Part shown: one piece after another, positions 35,642 through 38,122 of the stretch
Position numbering within the stretch: position 1 is the first letter of the stretch
Layout of the letters: every line of letters begins with the position of its first letter
The notes under the pieces: generated by a model
Databases searched by the model: none
What the model was told of the DNA's origin: nothing
Seen by the model: only the letters and a program-made list of their open reading frames with translations
Source: Elusimicrobia bacterium RIFOXYB2_FULL_49_7
Lineage (GTDB): Bacteria; Fibrobacterota; OXYB2-FULL-49-7
NCBI GenBank assembly: GCA_001800515.1
Contig: MGVN01000115.1
Location: 28,980-67,101, forward strand
Direction: 5' to 3'
Length of the DNA stretch: 38,122 nt
Made by a program: the position numbers and the translations under genes

Positions 35642-36664
35642 TCAATTTGTTTCGTTGCCGATTTCTTCTCCATCTTCATTATAATAGATTACCTGACTGA
35701 CGCCGGTCTTGTCGTTCGATGTAAAGGTCACCAGCACCGGACCCGTGGGACTGTTTTTACGGATATCTCCGGCACGGTCATAGTTCGGATAGAAATGGAG
35801 CGTAAAATAGAGGGAGTCTCCTGTTTCGCCCCAAGGGTAAGTGAAAGTCATGACACCTTCATTGTCTTCATAGCGCAAATAGGGAAGATCGGTGTTGACG
35901 CTGTTCTTATGGAGAATCTGCAATCTAAAATCAAAAGGGCGTGCCGCTTCCGAATTGTCCTTGCCCGTATGCGCATCCAGAAAATGGCCTTCGCCGAACT
36001 GGATATGGTTAACATCATCCAGAGAATCCAACGTAAAGAAAGCGGTATCTCCCTGACCGACATCCAAAGAGGCGCTGATGTTTTTGCCCCATGCTTCCGT
36101 ATAGCCGGGTTTGATGGTGGATGGAATCTGGAGATTGCCCTCACTGAAATTAATCGTCACCCGAACCGTGCAGATTTCACTCTTCCAGGTCTTGATTTCC
36201 CGCCCCACAAACTTGTAGGAATATATGTCGGTAATCAGACCCGGATTAAATGTGGTTAGCCCCGAATAAATGCCGTTGTATTTAAAAGCCACTTCCCCAC
36301 GACCGGTAGAGAGTTTTGCAGGTTCGTTCTCATCCGGCTTTTCATTCACCACTTCAAAGTAAATGAGCGTATCACCATGGCTTGTTTCAATACCACTGGA
36401 GATAATCCACGGTTCTGCGGCCTGAGTGCTAAATCCTTTTGCCAACCGTTTGGCAGCTGCAGTGCCGGTAGCAACTGCATTCTTGGAACCTTCCTTGCCA
36501 TTTTCTTCTTCATGAATAGCAGACGGTTTGCCTAAGGCTTTGCCGATTTTTGCAAAGATGCTTAAGCCGCCGGCTGCGCCTGGGCCAAAAGGATTTTTTC
36601 CGCAACTCATCAGAAAGAGCCCGAGAAGCGCTACTGTCACTACATCTCTTTGGATGGTATTCAT
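35642..36664 (-). CDS. Lipoprotein of unknown function
   Basis: The 340-residue product has a lipoprotein signal peptide with lipobox LFLMSC (Cys near 21) and a low-complexity Gly/Ala/Lys linker. A beta-rich body follows (IISSGIETSHGDTLIYFEVV, VRVTINFSEGNLQIPSTIK, DSLYFTLHFYPNYD). It is probably at the outer membrane. GGAGG precedes the ATG. No family is recognised. The leader upstream contains a long hairpin. Confidence 0.8.
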   Translation of the reverse strand: MNTIQRDVVTVALLGLFLMSCGKNPFGPGAAGGLSIFAKIGKALGKPSAIHEEENGKEGSKNAVATGTAAAKRLAKGFSTQAAEPWIISSGIETSHGDTLIYFEVVNEKPDENEPAKLSTGRGEVAFKYNGIYSGLTTFNPGLITDIYSYKFVGREIKTWKSEICTVRVTINFSEGNLQIPSTIKPGYTEAWGKNISASLDVGQGDTAFFTLDSLDDVNHIQFGEGHFLDAHTGKDNSEAARPFDFRLQILHKNSVNTDLPYLRYEDNEGVMTFTYPWGETGDSLYFTLHFYPNYDRAGDIRKNSPTGPVLVTFTSNDKTGVSQVIYYNEDGEEIGNETN

Positions 36665-36688
36665 ACTTTTCCTCCTGCTTTAGGTTTA

Positions 36689-36745
36689 GACTCTGTGTTG
36701 CCAACATATACGTTTTTTGCGAAGATGTTGGCGACTGACAGAGTC
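36689..36745 (-). promoter_or_regulatory. Long hairpin in the leader of the lipoprotein gene
   Basis: Two aligned perfect stems, GACTCTGT/ACAGAGTC (36689-36696 with 36738-36745) and GCCAACAT/ATGTTGGC (36700-36707 with 36725-36732), form one interrupted hairpin with a 17-base loop. It ends about 13 bases upstream of the GGAGG ribosome site of the gene at 36664. A smaller CCGGC/GCCGG hairpin lies just further upstream. It could stabilise the mRNA or control translation. I recognise no riboswitch class. Confidence 0.6.
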
Positions 36746-36838
36746 TTATCCGGCTATGCCGGGTTAGAAAAGATAAAACAAAGAGAATGCCCAATGCCGT
36801 AACTCATTTTCCGACAATGATTCATCAGATCATTCACT

Positions 36839-36872
36839 GAAAAAAAGTTCTTTTTAGTATCGCTTTTGATAC
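36839..36872 (-). terminator. Weak terminator candidate after the outer-membrane gene
   Basis: On the minus strand, GTATC/GATAC (36868-36872 with 36857-36861) forms a five-base-pair hairpin about 30 bases after the stop at 36904. The T-run (seven Ts) starts about ten bases beyond the stem. The stem is short and the T-run distant, so support is weak. Confidence 0.3.
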
Positions 36873-36903
36873 GCATTTCTTCTTCCTTTTTCCATTTTTG
36901 ACA

Positions 36904-37725
36904 CTAAAAATTCCATCCCACACCTATCATGGGTAGGATTATGCCTGAAAAAGAATAATGGTTGGCCAGATTCAAATCCACACGCAGATGTTTTCCGGAA
37001 TAGTGGCAACCATAGAAAAGCCAGGAATACATTTCACGACCGGTATTATAAAAATCGAGTTTATCTTTATCAAAGGCGAATTGAAGAATCTTCAGCGGCA
37101 ACCGCTCGGTATTGGTCATATAATATTCCACGCTAAAAAACCATTTTTCAGAAATGGCATATTGATAACCCGGAACAAGATAATAGGTCGTGCCGGTTAT
37201 TTCTTTTCCTTTGGAATCCTTACGATCGCGGAAGGAAAGCGAGGTCATCAGATTGAAGAGATGGTTTTCCTTGAAGCCATAACCTTGAGTGACAAAAAGC
37301 ATAAAGGAGCTGTCCCGAATGCGCATAATTGAATCACCGTCCGCCACAAAAGCAAAGGGCGCTTTAAAGTATTTCATGCCCAAAGCGGCTTTGTAATCTC
37401 CTCCGAAAAGGTCAAAATGAATGGGGCGCGACTTCAGGGTCAAGGTGTAAAAATAATCCTTCATCTTGCCGTTCTCGCCTACCTTCAGGTTGCCGAATCC
37501 GGCCCGCAAGAAATCCACCATGACCCAATTATATATATTGAAATATCCTTCCCAGCAGAAAAAGTCGGTTGTTCGGATTCCCCCATGCCATTTTCGACCG
37601 ATTTCCGGAGTCTCCGAAAAAATAAGTTTGTTGCAAAAAGGCTTTTCATCCTCTTTTGAATGAAGCGGCGTTAACAGCATTAGCACCATCACCGACATGA
37701 GACCGATCCCTTTTCCCTTTTTCAT
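36904..37725 (-). CDS. Probable outer-membrane beta-barrel protein
   Basis: The start at 37725 has an AAAAGGAG site and gives 273 residues with a signal peptide (SVMVLMLLTPLHS). The mature part alternates polar and aromatic residues in amphipathic strands (WHGGIRTTDFFCWEGYFNIYNW, YYLVPGYQYAISEKWFFSVEYY) and ends in GVGWNF. The terminal Phe is the usual signal for barrel assembly. The general look recalls Tsx/OmpK- or DUF5020-type barrels, but this is not certain. It is monocistronic between two hairpins. Confidence 0.75.
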   Translation of the reverse strand: MKKGKGIGLMSVMVLMLLTPLHSKEDEKPFCNKLIFSETPEIGRKWHGGIRTTDFFCWEGYFNIYNWVMVDFLRAGFGNLKVGENGKMKDYFYTLTLKSRPIHFDLFGGDYKAALGMKYFKAPFAFVADGDSIMRIRDSSFMLFVTQGYGFKENHLFNLMTSLSFRDRKDSKGKEITGTTYYLVPGYQYAISEKWFFSVEYYMTNTERLPLKILQFAFDKDKLDFYNTGREMYSWLFYGCHYSGKHLRVDLNLANHYSFSGIILPMIGVGWNF

Positions 37726-37747
37726 TTCTTCTCCTTTTTTTAAGGGC

Positions 37748-37785
37748 ACACTTTTTGTTGTATCATTTCTGAGAACAAAAAGTGT
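37748..37785 (-). promoter_or_regulatory. Perfect 12-base inverted repeat in the leader of the barrel gene
   Basis: ACACTTTTTGTT (37748-37759) and AACAAAAAGTGT (37774-37785) are exact inverted repeats separated by 14 bases, directly upstream of the ribosome site and start at 37725. There is no U-tract on either side. It may be an mRNA leader hairpin or an operator for a dimeric regulator, between this gene and the divergent gene at 37888. Confidence 0.55.
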
Positions 37786-37887
37786 ACCAATGAAAAATAG
37801 GCGAAATCGGCTTGAAATTGCAAAAAAAGCGGTCAACTTACTTTTCAGAGTATCAAATTTGACAATAATGTATATTGATAATACACT

Positions 37888-38122
37888 ATGAATTTTATTT
37901 TTAGTCTGCTTCTGGCAGCCAGAAGCCTTACTTTTGTCACCACTCTTTTAGGCAACAATGAAAATGGTATCCGTTTTTCAGAACCGCTTTTTCTGATCCA
38001 TCAGGAAAGCGTGGCCCTTCATTGTCTGCTTCAGGATGGAATGACACCGGAGCTGCGCGACATTGTCCGAAGCGGGATTGTGGTGCCTCTTTATTTTTAT
38101 ATTGATTTGAAAAAAGAAGGGG
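37888..38122 (+). CDS. DUF4390-like exported protein (3' truncated)
   Basis: The frame is open from the ATG at 37888 to the window edge (78 residues). It starts with a short hydrophobic segment (FIFSLLLAARSLTFVTTLL) and continues with a strand-helix region, LQDGMTPELRDIVRSGIVVPLYFYIDL. This resembles the start of DUF4390-type proteins, where a 'sGl-vpl' turn follows a helix. A TTGACA at 37859 lies upstream, but no good ribosome site is seen, so the exact start is open. It is divergent from the barrel gene. Confidence 0.55.
   Translation, partial: MNFIFSLLLAARSLTFVTTLLGNNENGIRFSEPLFLIHQESVALHCLLQDGMTPELRDIVRSGIVVPLYFYIDLKKEG

Noticed and set aside
36689..36775. Possible cyclic-di-GMP riboswitch upstream of the lipoprotein gene
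   Set aside because: The characteristic conserved core sequences are not present; only stems are seen.

Overview
The window looks like a chromosomal segment of a Gram-negative, uncultured-type bacterium, probably in or near the FCB (Fibrobacteres-Chlorobi-Bacteroidetes) superphylum, such as a KSB1-, Calditrichota- or Zixibacteria-like lineage. This placement is inferred from four things: very large secreted FN3-type proteins, one ending in an NPFNPTT-type sorting domain; a PorV/PorQ-like outer-membrane protein; BatD/BatE genes; and families such as DUF4321, DUF5683 and DUF4390. No rRNA or tRNA gene was seen, so the placement is tentative. Base composition is moderate and genes are densely packed, with many ATGA overlaps.

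Region A (1-11757, plus strand) is one tight run of eight genes: a 5'-truncated giant secreted FN3-like protein; a PorV-type barrel fused to TPR repeats; a small secreted protein; a STAS-membrane protein; a TPR-membrane-HEAT protein; a DnaJ protein with a C-terminal STAS domain; a second STAS-membrane protein; and a GrpE-like protein. Together they suggest an envelope-linked apparatus combining an outer-membrane module, an inner-membrane scaffold and a cytoplasmic J-domain/GrpE/STAS module. No DnaK is visible. This is the strongest candidate for an undescribed system in the window.

Region B (11758-22364) holds a 404-base stretch with possible decayed coding sequence. It is followed on the minus strand by a six-helix membrane histidine kinase, a secreted PHP-like/beta-propeller protein immediately upstream of the kinase, and a protein of about 2043 residues. 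That protein has an Asp-box propeller, 17 FN3 modules and a T9SS-like tail.

Region C (22365-27135, plus strand) is a compact gene run: glycerate kinase, lipoprotein, methionyl-tRNA formyltransferase, lipoprotein, a 62-residue protein, a canonical STAS antagonist, a third lipoprotein and a zinc-ribbon DUF2007-like protein.

Region D (27171-32444, minus strand) runs psd, pssA, purS, purQ, DUF4321, batD, batE. It combines phospholipid synthesis, purine synthesis and an envelope pair. The PurQ here has glycine where the catalytic nucleophile cysteine should be.

Region E (32445-38122) contains a structured candidate RNA with a clear intrinsic terminator, then a coiled-coil zinc-ribbon protein overlapping guaB. 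Three minus-strand envelope genes follow, each with a hairpin just upstream of its ribosome binding site. The window ends in a truncated plus-strand DUF4390-like gene.
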